Source: JAPPLB01 sp965218555
Lineage (GTDB): Bacteria; Acidobacteriota; Terriglobia; Bryobacterales; UBA6623
Assembly: GCA_965218555.1 (NCBI GenBank)
Contig: OZ244625.1
Coordinates: forward strand, 1,054,001 to 1,118,000
Length of the DNA stretch: 64,000 nucleotides
Direction: 5' to 3'
The first letter of the stretch is position 1, and each line of letters opens with the position of its first letter. Below are positions 1 to 9,597 of this stretch, in pieces. Below the pieces are notes generated by a model. That model had not been told where the DNA came from and searched no databases. It saw only the letters and a program-made list of their open reading frames with translations. The translations under genes were made by a program, and so were the position numbers.

Positions 1-2
1 TT

Positions 3-3000
3 CTCGCGTTGGCCCTGCTCAGCGCGCTACCCACTGCTGTCCACGCCGCCCCGAGCAGCGCCGCTGTCGATTTCCAACGTCAAGTCCGTCCCGCGCTCTC
101 CGACGCCTGCTTCCAATGTCATGGCCCCGACCCGACCACGCGGATTGCCGGCTTGCGCTTGGATACCAGCGAGGGCGCCTTCGGAAGCCGGCCCGCCGGC
201 GTGCCGATTGTCCCCGGCGATCCCGAAAGCAGTCTCGTCTACCAGCGCATCACCAACCCGGACAAGGCTCGGCGCATGCCGCCCGAATACTCTCACAAGG
301 AGCTCAAGCCCGAGCAGATCGACACCATTCGCCAATGGATCGAGCAAGGCGCCAACTGGGAGGAGCACTGGGCCTTCACGCGGCCGGAACGCCCCGATCT
401 TCCTCAAGTCGACAACACGGACTGGGTCCGGAATCCGATCGACCGTTTCATCCTTGCAAACCTCGATGCCGCGGGACTCGAGCCGTCCCCCGAAGCCGAC
501 CGCCGCTCGCTGATCCGCCGCGCCTCCCTCGACATCACCGGCCTGCCGCCCACCCCGGAACAGGTCGAATCGTTTGTCAACGATTCATCGCCCGATGCCT
601 ACGAGAATCTCGTCGACACCCTGATAAGCAGCGAGGCCTACGGCGAGCACCGTGCACGCTACTGGCTCGACGCCGCCCGCTACGCCGATACTCACGGCCT
701 GCACCACGACAATTACCGCGAGATGTGGCCCTACCGCGACTGGGTCATCCGCGCCTTCAATCGTAATCAGACCTTCGACGAGTTCACCGTCGAGCAAATT
801 GCGGGCGACTTGCTTCCCAACCCCACCAAGGAACAGCAGATCGCCACCGGATTCCACCGCTGCAACATCACTACAAGCGAAGGCGGGTCCATTGACGAGG
901 AAGTCCTCGTGATGTACGCCAAGGACCGTGTTGACACCACCGGCACCGTTTGGCTCGGCCTGACCGTCGGCTGCGCGACTTGCCACGATCACAAGTTCGA
1001 TCCCATCGCTCAGAAAGACTTCTATTCGTTGGCCGCCTTCTTCCGAAACACCACGCAGAAGGCGATGGACGGCAACTACTACGACACCCCGCCGGCGCTC
1101 CTTCTGCCTCCGTCCGAGGATGAATCCCGCTGGCGGCAACTTCGGACCGCGGAACCCGCCGCAAGAGAGAATCTCGAGCAGGCGCGCCGGCAAGCACGGA
1201 ACGAGTTCGACAACTGGCTGAGCGCCCAAAAGAAGATTCAGCTTGAGACGGACCGTTTTGATCCTTCAGAGATCCTTTCCCTCAAATTGGATCGTCTCGC
1301 GCAAGCTCGCTTAGGTTCGACCATCATGCCGCTCCAACTCGAAGGCGGCGGAAAGGTCAAACGTGAATCGGGAACCCGCGTTCTGGACTTGTCAGAGAAA
1401 GCAAACGCCGCGCTACCGGGCTTCCCTTCCCTCAAGGCCGACGAGCCGTTCACCGTAGCGCTGGCGTTCCGTCTGAATGAAGGCGCCGATTCAGGGACCC
1501 TCATCAGCCAAAACGACCCCGGCAACGAAGACCGCGGCTGGCGGATCGATCTCGCCGAAGGCCTTCCCAGTCTCACGCTGCGTGTACAGGACGGCCGCGC
1601 CATCGGCCGCAAGGCCACCGGCGACCGCTGCGCCGAAGCTGGTGACTGGCATCATATCGCTGTTACGTATGACGGCAAACGGCAGCGAACCGGCATGACG
1701 CTTTATCTTGACGGCAAGGAGTTGCCCTTCGAGAACACCGGCCGCGCCATCCAAACCCTGCGAGGGTCGATCCACACCGATGAACCGTTGCTGATCGGCG
1801 CCCGATCCGGCGAAGACGGCGCGAAAAGCGGATTCCTGAACGGGTCGATCCGCGACCTCCGCATCCTCAACCGCGCTGTGACCGAAGCCGAAGCGCCGTT
1901 GCTCGCCCGCTGGGATTCGCTGACCACGGCCCGTGGCAAAGCCCCGCGCAAACTGAACTACAAGGCAAAGACATCCCTCGAGTCCTACTACCTCGTCCGT
2001 CACAACGAGACCTACCGTGACGCCGCCGAAAAACTTGCGGGCCTGGAAACCGAGCGCGGCGCTATCCTGCGCCGCAGCGCCGTGACACATGTCATGCGCG
2101 AGAAGGATGACTCCGACCCCATGGCGCACATCCTCTATCGCGGCATGTACGACCAGAAGCGCGAAGAGGTCGAGCCCGCCACGCCTGGTGTGCTTCCGCC
2201 GATGGACGATTCGCTTCCCCGCAACCGTCTCGGGCTCGCGAAGTGGCTCGTCGATGATGCGAATCCGCTTACCGCCCGCGTCACCGTCAATCGCTTTTGG
2301 CAAGAGATCTTCGGCAGCGGCATCGTGAAGACCTCTGAGGATTTCGGCTCGCAGGGCGAAGCCCCCAGCCACCCCGAACTTCTTGATTGGCTGGCCGTCG
2401 AGTTCCGCGAATCCGGCTGGGACATGAAGCACATGTTCCGCCTCATGCTCACTTCCGCCGCCTACCGGCAATCTGCCGCGATCACGGCAGGGAAGTTCAA
2501 GAGAGATCCCGACAACCGGCTGCTCTCCCGCGGCCCGCGCTTCCGCATGGACGGCGAGATGATCCGCGACCACGCTTTGTCCGCCGCTGGTCTGCTTTCG
2601 GATCAAATCGGCGGACCCAGCGTGAAGCCCTATCAGCCAACGGGGGTTTGGGAAGCCGTGGCGATGATCGGCAGCAACACACGGTTCTACGAACAGGATC
2701 GGGGCGAAAGGCTCTATCGCCGCAGCCTGTACACCTTCTGGAAACGCGCCGCTCCACCGCCCGCGATGACCGTTCTCAACGCGCCGACCCGTGAGTTCTG
2801 CGCCGTCCGCCGCGAACGCACCAATACGCCCTTGCAAGCGCTGCTCACGATGAACGGTCCGCAGTTCTTTGAAGCGGCCCGCCACCTGGCGGAACGCGCA
2901 CTCGGTTCGTCGAGGCAACTGGATGAACAGCTCGACTTCATGTCAGCCCGGCTGCTCGCCCGCCGGCTCGACGATCGTGAACGCGCAATCGCCGGCGCCG

Positions 3001-3167
3001 CTTATCAAGACTATCTGCGCTACTACGACTCGAACCCCGATCAGGCCCACCGCGCCCTTTCGGTCGGGGACTCGGAACCGGAGTCAACGCTGCCGCGGGC
3101 CGAGTTCTCCGCACTGACCATGGTTGCTAATCAACTCATGAACCTCGACGAGGTGTTGAATAAATGA
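3..3167 (+). CDS. Exported PSCyt1-DUF1549-LamG-DUF1553 protein (5' partial)
   Basis: The frame is open from the left edge, so the true start and part of the signal peptide lie outside the window; the first start-like codon inside is TTG at 9. What remains opens with a hydrophobic signal core ending in an Ala-x-Ala type site. Domains in order: PSCyt1 (planctomycete cytochrome c, PF07635) with CFQCH at nt 108-122; DUF1549 with a second CxxCH, CATCHDHKFDP, from nt 972; a LamG/concanavalin-like jelly roll at about residues 465-630; DUF1553 from about residue 735. CxxCH motifs suggest covalent haem, but no biochemical function is established for the family. The stop overlaps the start of the DUF1501 gene by four bases (ATGA), so the pair is probably cotranslated. 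At over 1,050 residues it is long for the family because of the LamG insert, which may bind carbohydrate (inference). Confidence 0.93.
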   Translation, partial: LALALLSALPTAVHAAPSSAAVDFQRQVRPALSDACFQCHGPDPTTRIAGLRLDTSEGAFGSRPAGVPIVPGDPESSLVYQRITNPDKARRMPPEYSHKELKPEQIDTIRQWIEQGANWEEHWAFTRPERPDLPQVDNTDWVRNPIDRFILANLDAAGLEPSPEADRRSLIRRASLDITGLPPTPEQVESFVNDSSPDAYENLVDTLISSEAYGEHRARYWLDAARYADTHGLHHDNYREMWPYRDWVIRAFNRNQTFDEFTVEQIAGDLLPNPTKEQQIATGFHRCNITTSEGGSIDEEVLVMYAKDRVDTTGTVWLGLTVGCATCHDHKFDPIAQKDFYSLAAFFRNTTQKAMDGNYYDTPPALLLPPSEDESRWRQLRTAEPAARENLEQARRQARNEFDNWLSAQKKIQLETDRFDPSEILSLKLDRLAQARLGSTIMPLQLEGGGKVKRESGTRVLDLSEKANAALPGFPSLKADEPFTVALAFRLNEGADSGTLISQNDPGNEDRGWRIDLAEGLPSLTLRVQDGRAIGRKATGDRCAEAGDWHHIAVTYDGKRQRTGMTLYLDGKELPFENTGRAIQTLRGSIHTDEPLLIGARSGEDGAKSGFLNGSIRDLRILNRAVTEAEAPLLARWDSLTTARGKAPRKLNYKAKTSLESYYLVRHNETYRDAAEKLAGLETERGAILRRSAVTHVMREKDDSDPMAHILYRGMYDQKREEVEPATPGVLPPMDDSLPRNRLGLAKWLVDDANPLTARVTVNRFWQEIFGSGIVKTSEDFGSQGEAPSHPELLDWLAVEFRESGWDMKHMFRLMLTSAAYRQSAAITAGKFKRDPDNRLLSRGPRFRMDGEMIRDHALSAAGLLSDQIGGPSVKPYQPTGVWEAVAMIGSNTRFYEQDRGERLYRRSLYTFWKRAAPPPAMTVLNAPTREFCAVRRERTNTPLQALLTMNGPQFFEAARHLAERALGSSRQLDEQLDFMSARLLARRLDDRERAIAGAAYQDYLRYYDSNPDQAHRALSVGDSEPESTLPRAEFSALTMVANQLMNLDEVLNK

Positions 3168-4654
3168 GCGCTCACCGTTTGTTGCCCGCCCACCTTTGTG
3201 ATGAAGCGGTTCGCATCGAAACCCGCCGTCAATTCTTCGGCCGTGGCGCCCGCGGTCTTGGCGCCGTCGCCCTTGCCACGCTCATGGACCGGGATGTCCA
3301 CGCCGCCGCCGCGAAGGTCGGTGTCACGGGCAGCCTCCCTTCCCTGCCTCACTTCGCTCCCAAAGCCACCCGGGCCATCTACCTGCACATGGTCGGCGCG
3401 CCGCCCCAGATGGAGACTTTTGACTACAAGCCGGTCATGAACGACTGGTACGACAAAGATCTCCCCGATTCCATCCGCCAGGGCCAGCGCCTCACTACCA
3501 TGACCTCCGACCAGGAGCGTTTCCCGATCGTTCCGTCGAAGTTCGCGTTCCAGCAACACGGCCAGAGCGGAACCTGGATCTCCGAGCTGATGCCCTACAC
3601 CGCGCGCATGGCCGACGACATCGCCGTCATCCGCTCCCTGCACACCGAGGCGATCAACCACGAGCCCGCCATCACCTTCATCCAAACCGGCCGCCAGGTC
3701 CCCGAGCGACCCTGCATCGGTTCGTGGGTCACCTACGGACTGGGCAGTATGAATCGCGACCTGCCGACATTCGTCGTCCTCAAAGCCAGCCATTCGCACC
3801 CCAAGGCCGGCGTCCAAGCCATCTCGGCGCGCTTGTGGAGTTCCGGTTTTCTCTCGTCGGAATACGCCGGCGTCGCTCTGCGCTCCGGCGCCGACCCGGT
3901 GCTCTACATCAACAATCCCGAGGGCGTGCCGCCCACAATCCGCCGCCGCATGCTCGACTCGCTCGGCGAAATGAACCGCGTCCGCCATGAAAAGGTCGGT
4001 GATCCGGAGACGCTTGCCCGCATCGAGCAGTACGAGATGGCTTTCCGCATGCAGTCCTCGGTGCCCGAGCTTACCGACCTCACCAAGGAGTCCGAGGCCA
4101 CTCTCAAGATGTACGGCGACGACGTGCAGTCACCGGGCACTTTCGCCCACACATGCCTCATGGCGCGCCGCCTCGTCGAGCGCGACGTCCGCTTCGTGCA
4201 GATCTATCACCGCGGCTGGGATGTCCACGGGCGGTTGCCGCAGGTCCTGCCCAGCCAATGCAAAGACGTTGATCAAGGCGCTTGGGCCCTCGTCCAGGAT
4301 CTCAAACAACGCGGCTTGCTCGACGAGACGCTCATCATCTGGGGCGGCGAATTCGGCCGCACCGTCTACTGCCAGGGCAAACTCACCGAGAAGACCTATG
4401 GCCGCGACCACCATCCGCGTTGCTTCAGCATCTGGATGGCCGGCGGCGGCATCAAGGGCGGTGTCGTCCACGGCGAAACTGACGATTTCTCCTACAACAT
4501 CGCTCGTGATCCGGTCCACGTGCGCGATTTACAAGCAACCATTCTGCACCTGTTCGGCATCGACCACGAGCGCTTTACGTTCCGCCACCAGGGACTCGAC
4601 AAACGGCTCACCGGAGTCGACCCCGCAAGCATCGTCGAACCGGTTTTGGTCTGA
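3164..4654 (+). CDS. Tat-exported DUF1501 protein (sulfatase/alkaline-phosphatase-like fold)
   Basis: A 496-residue DUF1501 (PF07394) protein. The N terminus carries a twin-arginine signal, TRRQFFGRG, at about residues 22-30, followed by a hydrophobic stretch and an Ala-rich cleavage region. Family landmarks are visible: YLHMVGAPPQMETFDYKP near residue 68, HGQSGTWISELMP near 129, LIIWGGEFGRT near 390 and GRDHHPRCFSIWMAGGG near 410. DUF1501 proteins are related to the sulfatase/phosphatase superfamily, but substrate and activity are unproven. The ATGA overlap with the upstream DUF1553 gene fixes the start and indicates translational coupling. This pairing recurs twice more in the window. A periplasmic location after folded export is inferred from the signal. 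Confidence 0.92.
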   Translation: MSAHRLLPAHLCDEAVRIETRRQFFGRGARGLGAVALATLMDRDVHAAAAKVGVTGSLPSLPHFAPKATRAIYLHMVGAPPQMETFDYKPVMNDWYDKDLPDSIRQGQRLTTMTSDQERFPIVPSKFAFQQHGQSGTWISELMPYTARMADDIAVIRSLHTEAINHEPAITFIQTGRQVPERPCIGSWVTYGLGSMNRDLPTFVVLKASHSHPKAGVQAISARLWSSGFLSSEYAGVALRSGADPVLYINNPEGVPPTIRRRMLDSLGEMNRVRHEKVGDPETLARIEQYEMAFRMQSSVPELTDLTKESEATLKMYGDDVQSPGTFAHTCLMARRLVERDVRFVQIYHRGWDVHGRLPQVLPSQCKDVDQGAWALVQDLKQRGLLDETLIIWGGEFGRTVYCQGKLTEKTYGRDHHPRCFSIWMAGGGIKGGVVHGETDDFSYNIARDPVHVRDLQATILHLFGIDHERFTFRHQGLDKRLTGVDPASIVEPVLV

Positions 4655-4692
4655 GAACCCTTCTGATCTGACGACGGGAATAGGCGCTGCCA

Positions 4693-4709
4693 CGGCTCAG
4701 AAGGAGCCG
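4693..4709. terminator. Short perfect hairpin after module A
   Basis: CGGCTC and GAGCCG form a perfect 6-bp stem with a 5-base loop, 39 bases after the DUF1501 stop. No T-tract follows, so it is at most a weak or Rho-assisted terminator. Confidence 0.25.
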
Positions 4710-4766
4710 CGAGTTGAAGCCCGTACAGGCCCAGCCGTTCTTCGCACGAGTGACTTTGGCTGCTGA

Positions 4767-4923
4767 CCTGCATTGCTCACTACGTGGCGAGAAGAAGTGC
4801 TTGAGGGTCACGAATCACGAAACACGAATCACGGCCTTTATACATCGAGCACGGCAAGCAAGCGCAACGAAGTCATGGCGGTCTTATCGCGTGCTCCAGC
4901 CGTCAGATGGTGTGAAATGCAGG
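4767..4923 (+). repeat. TIR-bounded dispersed repeat, copy 1 (degenerate)
   Basis: It starts CCTGCATTGCTCACTACG and ends TGGTGTGAAATGCAGG, which are imperfect inverted repeats of each other. The right half (CATCGAGCACGGCAAGCAAG onward) closely matches copies at 7697, 17624 and 20413. The left-centre part is replaced by a short stretch repeating ACGAATCACG. All four copies face the same way. This copy fills much of the 378-base gap between the DUF1501 gene and the transporter; the rest of that gap shows no gene. Confidence 0.8.
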
Positions 4924-5032
4924 TTAACCCCGAAGAATCAAAAGAGACTGTCCCAGGCAAGTCGATAATCTGGCAGGCGTGGCTCGAACACGAAGCCTTC
5001 ACGAAACCGTTGGCTATGATGTCCTACCGTCC

Positions 5033-6646
5033 ATGACCACAACCGACCCCTACGCGCGAAACACGGGCGACCATCAGGAACCACCTCGCGGTTTCTGGGC
5101 AACCCTTCGGCACCTTGGGCCGGGGATGATCCTGGTGGGCTCGATCGTGGGCTCTGGCGAACTGATCCTCACCAGCAAGTTGGGCGCGATGGCGGGCTTC
5201 GTCCTGCTGTGGTTCATTCTGCTCTCCTGCTTTGTCAAAGTCGTCGTGCAGGCCGAGCTGACGCGGCACACCATAGCGAGCGGTCAGACGTTCTTGACCG
5301 TGTTCAACGCATTGCCCGGCCCCGCGGCTCCCCGCCCGGGCTGGCTGACCTTGCCGTGGATGGCTGTACTCGTGCTGGCTTGCCTTGTGGCTCTCGCAGC
5401 CTTTGTGCGGCTTGATCCGCCATCGCAAACCACGGCGGCGGCCCTGTTGCTCAGCGCCTGCGTAGTCGTGGTGTGCGTCGCCGCCGCCTGGATCTTGCGC
5501 CGATCCGGCGAAGAATCCAAGCACCCGGTGCGCCGCAAGATGAACTGGTTCACCTGGATCTGGCTGGCAGCGACCTTGCTGACCTTTGTGAACTCGGGCG
5601 CGATTCTTGGGGGGGCCGGTTTGGTCGTTGAGATGGCCTTCCCGGGAGTCCTCGGCGAGGGGGGCTCGCGCTACTGGTCAATCTTGATCGCGAGTCTGTC
5701 CGCAGCCCTGCTGCTCGGCGGCACGTACGCGTCGATGGAAAAGATGTTCGTCATCCTGGTGGCAGTCTTTACCGCGCTCACGGTCGTGTGCACGGTGATC
5801 CTGCAGTGGACCGGATACGCGGTGAGTTGGTCCGAGCTTGCCAGTGGTCTTTCGCTCGGGGTGCCGAACGAGATCACCTCGCCGCTGGTCCTCACCGCGC
5901 TGGCCGCGTACGCCGGCACCGGTGTCGCATTCGGTGAGATCTGGATCTACACCTACTGGTGCGTCGAGAAGGGCTATGCCCGCAGCACCGGGCGGGCTGA
6001 ACCAGGCGAAGCTTGGGCGAAACGGGCCAAAGGCTGGATTCGCATCATGTACACCGACGTGCTGGTGACTATGGTCGTCTATACCGTCAGCACCGTTTGC
6101 TTCTACTTGTTGGGAGCGGCGATCCTGCATGCGAAGCAAATCAATCCCGACGGCCGCGAAACGATCATCAGTCTGAGCTCGATGTACACGGAAAGCTTCG
6201 GCGATTGGGCCGCCACGCTGTTCCTGGTGGGGGCCTTTTTCGTCCTGCTGACGACGGTGCTGTCCGGCGCCGCCGGATACAGCCGGTTCCTTTCGGACAC
6301 GCTGGCGGTGATCGGCCTCATCGACCCATCAGACTACGGAGCGCGGCTGCGATTCATTCGCGTATTCGTCGTCGTCTCGCTGATTCTTTATTCCATCGCC
6401 TACTGGCTCTTCGAGAATCCGCCACAGATGCTGATCATCTCCAGCAGCCTGATCGCGGCCGTGATGTTTCCCGTCTTGGGCCTGGGGGTTCTCTATCTGC
6501 GGCACCGGAAGCTGGATTCGCGGATCGTTCCCGGCCCGCTGATAACCGGGTGGCTGTGGGTTTGCGCCATCGTTCTGGCTGTCGTCTCCCCCGTAGGGGT
6601 TCTCATCGCCCTGGCGATCCAGGCGGGCTGGCTGAGCTTCGGCTGA
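5033..6646 (+). CDS. NRAMP-family-like membrane transporter
   Basis: About 537 residues with 11 or 12 hydrophobic segments, matching the NRAMP/SLC11 (LeuT-fold) family in length and layout. The first membrane segment reads GPGMILVGSIVGSGELILTS. Canonical NRAMP proteins have an Asp-Pro-Gly-Asn metal-binding motif here; this protein has GSGEL, so classic Mn/Fe transport cannot be assumed. The TM6 region (LAAYAGTGVAFGEIW) also lacks the usual Met-Pro-His. I chose ATG 5033 (MTTTDPYARN) because the frame upstream (from 4979) is low-complexity and not family-like. The gene stands alone between a repeat and a convergent mannonate-dehydratase-like gene ending 18 bases away. Substrate unknown. Confidence 0.85.
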   Translation: MTTTDPYARNTGDHQEPPRGFWATLRHLGPGMILVGSIVGSGELILTSKLGAMAGFVLLWFILLSCFVKVVVQAELTRHTIASGQTFLTVFNALPGPAAPRPGWLTLPWMAVLVLACLVALAAFVRLDPPSQTTAAALLLSACVVVVCVAAAWILRRSGEESKHPVRRKMNWFTWIWLAATLLTFVNSGAILGGAGLVVEMAFPGVLGEGGSRYWSILIASLSAALLLGGTYASMEKMFVILVAVFTALTVVCTVILQWTGYAVSWSELASGLSLGVPNEITSPLVLTALAAYAGTGVAFGEIWIYTYWCVEKGYARSTGRAEPGEAWAKRAKGWIRIMYTDVLVTMVVYTVSTVCFYLLGAAILHAKQINPDGRETIISLSSMYTESFGDWAATLFLVGAFFVLLTTVLSGAAGYSRFLSDTLAVIGLIDPSDYGARLRFIRVFVVVSLILYSIAYWLFENPPQMLIISSSLIAAVMFPVLGLGVLYLRHRKLDSRIVPGPLITGWLWVCAIVLAVVSPVGVLIALAIQAGWLSFG

Positions 6647-6664
6647 TCCGACAGCCGCAGGCCA

Positions 6665-7681
6665 TCACGCCCCAACGGCCGCAATCAGCCCCTTGATGTA
6701 ACCCACCGTCCAGGCGCGCCCCCGGTCGCACCAATCAGCGTCACCCTCCATCCGTGGGACGTGGTCCGGCAGCACGAACCCATGGAATCCCACCTGTTTC
6801 AGCGTGCGGATGGTCTCCACCGGATCGCAGTTGCCATCGCCGAGGTGACACTCCGTGAATTCCTCAACCGGACCTTGGACGTCCCGAAAGTGCACGTAGA
6901 AGATCTTGTTGCGCTCCCCGAACAACCGGATCGCGTCGGTAACCCCTTCACCCCCACGCATCTCCGACCAGCAGCCGTGGCAGAAGTCCAAACCATGCAT
7001 CGGGCTGTCGAAGGTCTCCATGGCGCGGAGGAAATTCTCCAAGTTGCGAAAAACACGGCCCACGCCGCCCAACGTGGGGACCGGCGGATCATCGGGATGA
7101 AGCGCCAGCCGCAGTCCGACCTCCTCACATACCGGAAGAATGCGCTCCAGATACCAGCAGTAGTTCTCCCAGATCTCCTGCTCCGAGTATTCGCGCTCGA
7201 CCGGCACACGAGCCCAAACCCCATTCGGGGTGTCGTCGCCCGCCTTCGTCGCTTTCGCCCTGCCGTAGTCGAACGCTGTCGCCAACGCTCCGCCGCGTAC
7301 CGGCCGGTCTTGCGATGTTCGCCAGACGCCCGACGGCATGAAAGCGTAACCGAGAATGGGAATTCCCGCCTTGGCGACGTTGCGGACAGTGAACACCATG
7401 TTGTCCAGCTGCCTCTCTCGGCCGCTGCCGCCCAACAGGATCCGGTCCCAGAACTTGACCGGGACGTTCTCGATCGCGATCAGCCTCAGATCGGCATTCT
7501 TCGCCCGCTCGACCAGACCCGCGAGGTCCTCGTATTCCCAACGCTCCTCGCCGGGGAGATTGGGGGTGTTGAGTTGAAAGTCGTCGCAGCCGCATTGCTT
7601 GATGAACCGCAGCCGCGAATCGGTGATGTCCTGGAATTGCCCCAGGCCCACACGCATGGGAAGGTCGTCGAGGTTGATCAT
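6665..7681 (-). CDS. uxuA: Mannonate dehydratase-like TIM-barrel enzyme
   Basis: A 338-residue xylose-isomerase-like TIM barrel. IAIENVPVKFWDRIL, the HPDDPPVPTLGG metal/substrate loop, GLDFCHGCW, YVHFRDVQG and the C-terminal FVLPDHVPRMEGD are hallmarks of D-mannonate dehydratase (UxuA, EC 4.2.1.8), which converts D-mannonate to 2-keto-3-deoxygluconate in glucuronate catabolism. Length is near the usual 340-400. The start is ATG 7681 (MINLDDLPMRVG). An open frame continues upstream to 7813, but that extension lies in dispersed repeat copy 2 and is not real coding sequence. It has no signal peptide, so it is cytoplasmic. A related sugar isomerase/dehydratase is possible, since only the family-level match can be judged. 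Confidence 0.82.
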   Translation of the reverse strand: MINLDDLPMRVGLGQFQDITDSRLRFIKQCGCDDFQLNTPNLPGEERWEYEDLAGLVERAKNADLRLIAIENVPVKFWDRILLGGSGRERQLDNMVFTVRNVAKAGIPILGYAFMPSGVWRTSQDRPVRGGALATAFDYGRAKATKAGDDTPNGVWARVPVEREYSEQEIWENYCWYLERILPVCEEVGLRLALHPDDPPVPTLGGVGRVFRNLENFLRAMETFDSPMHGLDFCHGCWSEMRGGEGVTDAIRLFGERNKIFYVHFRDVQGPVEEFTECHLGDGNCDPVETIRTLKQVGFHGFVLPDHVPRMEGDADWCDRGRAWTVGYIKGLIAAVGA

Positions 7682-7696
7682 GGCGCTGAACAATAT

Positions 7697-7888
7697 AGCC
7701 TGCCTGTCTTCACCACGTGGCGAGGTGAAGTGCGTGAGAGGGCCGTCAGGACGAGGCGCGAGCCGCTTGGCGCGCGCAGGCGTACTTGACAGTACGTCGA
7801 GCACGGCGAGCAAGCGCTGCGAAGGAAAAGCGAAGTCATGGCGGTCTTATCGCGTGCTGTGGCCGTCGGGTGGTGAGATAGGCAGGCT
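7697..7888 (+). repeat. TIR-bounded dispersed repeat, copy 2
   Basis: About 192 bases. The left end AGCCTGCCTGTCTTCACCAC and the inverse of the right end AGCCTGCCTATCTCACCAC are near-perfect inverted repeats. The core closely matches the copies at 17624 and 20413 and is in the same orientation. It starts 15 bases upstream of the mannonate-dehydratase start codon, so any promoter of that gene must lie in or beyond the repeat. Confidence 0.88.
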
Positions 7889-8273
7889 GGCCCATTGACC
7901 GTCATCAGATCCCACGTCCCAACCGGTCGGATATGCCCCGCTGGGAGGACACGAGCACCCCGCCCAGCGCTACGCAGCCGGCCAAAGACCGCAATCAGTA
8001 CCGCGCTCATGCGCCGCAGTCCAGCAATCGGCGCCGTAATCCCATCTCCGAGCATAAGGGACCATCTTTATTGCTTCTTGGATGTCCGGCACGGGGCCCG
8101 TCTGCTGAACGAGTTGATCCATCGTCCGGGAACGCCGGAGTCCGTCCGATTCAACCGGGTGACGGCCAAGGCGCCGGCGCGCACCACAAGGAAACGTCTC
8201 CGCGTCTCCGACCCGGGCTCCGGCCGTCCGGGTTCGGGTCCAGGTCGGATTCCCATCTCCTTCGCCCGACTGA
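7889..8273. other. Intergenic stretch, no supported gene
   Basis: 385 bases between repeat copy 2 and the SGNH hydrolase stop. Frames are open on both strands, but their translations are Arg/Pro/Ser-rich and resemble no family. I see no gene here. Confidence 0.6.
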
Positions 8274-9368
8274 TCAAGGCTCTCGACGGTCCCGGCCGGC
8301 ATCTCCTTGCGGTTCGGATTCACGATTCTCGGGCAAGACCAGCAGGCCGCGGTCCCGAAGTTCCTGGTAGATGGCCTCTCCCAACAGGCGATATCCCTCG
8401 GGGTTGGGATGGCGGGGATCGCCGTAGAGGTCGGTTTTCCCGGCGTAGATCCCGGTCAGATCGGCACAGTAGGGAAGGCGCCGGCAGCGGACCTGGGCCG
8501 CCTCGTAATAACGGGTCAGAGCCACGTGGTAGGGCGTTCCGTCCGGATGCAACCGTTGCTTGCGCTGCTCCCACATCTCTTCTTCGCGGGGAGACGGTTC
8601 ATAGCTCCCGAATCCCATGATGGGTTGCAGGACCGCCAGGTAACGCATGCCGAACTCCCCGCAGACGGCGTTCATGATGCGCACGTTCTTCTCCCAAACC
8701 TCTTCGGCCTTCATTTCGGCCGGATGACCCCAGTGAGGCTCCTGCAGGATCTCTTCGCCGGATCCGAGTAGACGGGCCAGATTGGGCAGAAACAGGCTCT
8801 GCGAGGAAGAGCCGGCCACGTATTCCATGATCTCCCGCTGCGGTTGGTTCACCATGGGAGTCGACGGGGAGATGGACTTGACCAAACCCAGGTCGTTGAC
8901 ACCGTCCACCGAGACCACTACATGGGGGTTCAGAGCCAGGGCGTCCCGGATCAGCTTGATCACCTCCTGGTTGGTGGAGTAGCTGCCGACGCCGCCGTTG
9001 TAGATGCGAGCCGGAATCCCCTCACTCGCCAGGAGTTTCGAGAGAATGCCGGACCAGTGTCCCTGATTGAAGGGATCGGTGGTGGAACCTCCCAGGGCCA
9101 CGATGCGGAGAGCGCCTTCCGCTTCTCCATCTCCGAAGACCTGGAAAGCGGGCTCGAGTGCGTAGCCCAAGTGCGGATCTACGGCCAGAGGGCCCCGTGA
9201 GGTCCCGACGAACCCCTTGGCCAGTCGCCGGTGAAATTCTCCGCCGCGAGACACCAGGAAACCGGGAGCCGGCCCGGAGCCCAGGGAAAGCAGCAGCCAC
9301 GCCGCGCCCTCCAAGACAAAAAGCAGGACCATCGCCGTTCCTATTCCGATTCCCAGCTTGCGGATCAT
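8274..9368 (-). CDS. Membrane-anchored SGNH/GDSL-type hydrolase
   Basis: A 364-residue protein with an N-terminal membrane or signal segment (about residues 7-30), then an SGNH esterase fold. Block I is VALGGSTTDP with the nucleophile Ser at about residue 95; block II is NGGVGSYSTN; block III is VDGVNDLG; block V is GDPRHPNPEGY, supplying the catalytic Asp-x-x-His. All four conserved blocks are present, so it is probably active as a carbohydrate or lipid esterase outside the cytoplasm. The C-terminal 20 residues are charged and look disordered. It is a lone minus-strand gene between repeat copy 2 and module B. Substrate is unknown; a polysaccharide deacetylase role would suit its neighbours (inference). 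Confidence 0.85.
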   Translation of the reverse strand: MIRKLGIGIGTAMVLLFVLEGAAWLLLSLGSGPAPGFLVSRGGEFHRRLAKGFVGTSRGPLAVDPHLGYALEPAFQVFGDGEAEGALRIVALGGSTTDPFNQGHWSGILSKLLASEGIPARIYNGGVGSYSTNQEVIKLIRDALALNPHVVVSVDGVNDLGLVKSISPSTPMVNQPQREIMEYVAGSSSQSLFLPNLARLLGSGEEILQEPHWGHPAEMKAEEVWEKNVRIMNAVCGEFGMRYLAVLQPIMGFGSYEPSPREEEMWEQRKQRLHPDGTPYHVALTRYYEAAQVRCRRLPYCADLTGIYAGKTDLYGDPRHPNPEGYRLLGEAIYQELRDRGLLVLPENRESEPQGDAGRDRREP

Positions 9369-9597
9369 GTGACCGGCCTCCGAATCATCGGCTCATCTTG
9401 GTGGAAAATCGGTCTTTATCATAGGGTGGAAAGTCCCTGGTAAAACGCTGACTCCGCAACAAGGCGCGCCGTTCCGAACCGGAACGGGTTGGACGTCAGT
9501 TGTAGATCTTGGCGAGATCAAGGGTTGTCTTGTTCGTAGCCGGATTCGCCGCCCCGAAGGCCCGAGCGCCTCTCGACCGAACGCAACTTTCGAAAAC

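Noticed and set aside
7895..8620. Open plus-strand frame overlapping the SGNH hydrolase 3' end
   Set aside because: Arg/Pro/Ser-rich, no family likeness, and it overlaps a well-supported minus-strand gene.
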